Shown piece after piece: positions 62,932-64,000 of a DNA stretch of 64,000 bases; position 1 is the stretch's first letter; every line of letters begins with the position of its first letter. The position numbers were made by a program, and so were the translations under genes. The stretch spans positions 434,001 through 498,000 of the forward strand of contig VXAZ01000446.1 in the NCBI GenBank assembly GCA_013399875.1, in the 5' to 3' direction. Under the pieces are notes generated by a model, which saw only the letters and a list, made by a program, of their open reading frames with translations, was not told the DNA's origin and ran no database searches. This DNA is from Gymnorhina tibicen (Eukaryota > Chordata > Aves > Passeriformes > Artamidae).

Positions 62932-64000
62932 TGCATTTCCCTCACCCAAACCCTACTTTCTGCTCATTAGGAACGTGGGACTAGCTCCCCATTATGCTGT
63001 GTTTACTTTAATTATATTATTTAGCAACCAGATGTCTTTGTAAGCTCTGAATTCTTCCATGCAAACTATAATCCTTGATAATCAAGGGAGAAAAAGTTGC
63101 AGCTCCAGCTGTGACTCAAGGAACTCAATTTGCTTCCATTGGTAGGTGCTTATTAAACACCTCCTTACTAAAGAAGCCTCCAAATAAACATATCAGTACA
63201 TTTATTTTCATTGCTTATGGGGATGTCTCAGTTGGAGGATTTGGAGAAGAAACTCACAGGATTTGGAGAAGAAACTACAGCCTAAGATTTCAGCACCGTA
63301 CCACGAAGATACCATGGCCAATGATGCTAACAGCTACTGTGGGGAAGAGAGCTGCTACATGTAACAAAAAAGTACTACTGAATACTGAAATTTTAAGTCA
63401 ACTGAATATTGACCACATTTTTAATGCTTTCATTAAACCTCTTGAAGATACTGTAATATCATTCTTCAGCTCCTGGAGAGCACCTACTGCCAGGGAGGTG
63501 ATATGCAGCGTGATTACCCCCACAGCAGCACATACCTGGTTCAGACAGGTGATTGCTCCCTCATCCCCTCCAGGTAGGAAGAAGGTGCCACTGAGCACAG
63601 TGAGGGAGGAAGAGCCTCTCCCCTGCTGAGTGCTTATTAGGGTAATGGATACAGGCATTGGCAGCTATGGAAACAGCTTCCACCTGATGCACTCCATAGC
63701 TTCACACGTGAGCTGAGCCTTTGGATGTTCTCATTGCACTATTGCTTTCACAACAAACTGTCTTAATTTTATCCAGAGGTCAGACCCTGATGGCCTCAGT
63801 TCAATTTCTTCGAGAGTTACTCTGTGCTTCCCAGGTTAAAAAAGGAAGATAATCCTAGGATCCAGCCTCAGACATGGCCAGGAGCAGAAGCTCTGTCTGC
63901 CCAGAGCAGCCAGGCCAAAAGCAGCCTGCACCAAACACTAGCAGTACCCCACGGTTCTAAAGCAGGGATCAGCCATGCCATGGGCAGATGAAGGGATCAG
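62932..64000. other. Noncoding DNA to window end
   Basis: Contains the 184-codon ORF treated separately; otherwise no gene or repeat that I recognise. Confidence 0.5.
63075..63629 (+). other. Longest ORF of the window (184 codons), status doubtful
   Basis: ATG at 63075, stop TGA at 63627-63629. The translation shows no domain, signal peptide or low-complexity bias that I recognise. It includes an internal 22-bp direct duplication (GGATTTGGAGAAGAAACT at 63237-63254 and 63259-63276) that is not a multiple of three, so a frame-preserving history is unlikely. Random sequence of this size is expected to give about one frame of this length. A CTCCCTCATCCCCTCCAG run ending near 63573 looks like a splice acceptor inside the frame, which also argues against one continuous coding exon. 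Listed for completeness. Confidence 0.12.

Overview
The window reads as vertebrate nuclear DNA from a bird. It has no bacterial-style gene packing, roughly 40% GC by eye, depleted CpG, only short ORFs in all six frames, and repeats specific to birds. The diagnostic repeats are two 5'-truncated CR1 LINE 3' ends (5433-5750 on the minus strand, 54415-54720 on the plus strand) and a solo endogenous-retrovirus LTR of a type common in Neoaves and passerines (43855-44386, minus strand, present a second time at 45357-45888). The species and chromosome cannot be told from the sequence alone.

No protein-coding gene, rRNA, tRNA or CRISPR could be supported. The longest ATG-to-stop frames (184, 151 and 146 codons) are about what chance gives in 64 kb, and the 151-codon frames lie inside the LTR. 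The best reading is a gene desert or a very large intron. Several blocks (about 4.5-5.1, 11.0-11.3, 14.6-14.9, 18.7-19.1, 22.9-23.3, 29.1-29.5, 30.9-31.2, 38.2-38.5, 41.8-42.1 and 49.4-50.1 kb) are free of repeats, keep local CpGs or carry dense homeodomain/E-box-like words. They look like candidate conserved noncoding elements, but conservation cannot be checked here.

Layout: 1-33 kb is mostly single-copy noncoding DNA with one young-looking CR1 end, a three-unit minisatellite (10.6 kb), a two-unit repeat (31.7 kb) and short palindromes. 33.1-34.4 kb holds a long, badly decayed CR1/L3-clade LINE ORF2 relic in which reverse-transcriptase motifs can still be read. 42.3-42.6 kb has a small ORF with coding-like composition. 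43.6-46.6 kb is the most striking structure: two near-identical 1501-bp copies joined by one N, five base differences seen. That is most simply a haplotype-derived false duplication in the assembly. 46.8-47.0 kb is AT-rich. The remainder to 64 kb is noncoding, with a G-quadruplex motif (52.8 kb), a second CR1 end, a perfect 12-bp hairpin (59.5 kb), a CA microsatellite (60.1 kb), a pyrimidine tract (62.8 kb) and a 184-codon ORF of doubtful status (63.1 kb).

I did not find a convincing novel biological system. The observations most worth checking are the N-joined duplication, the ancient LINE relic, the 12-bp hairpin, the shared two-part motif at 24.4 and 29.5 kb, and the 73-codon ORF.
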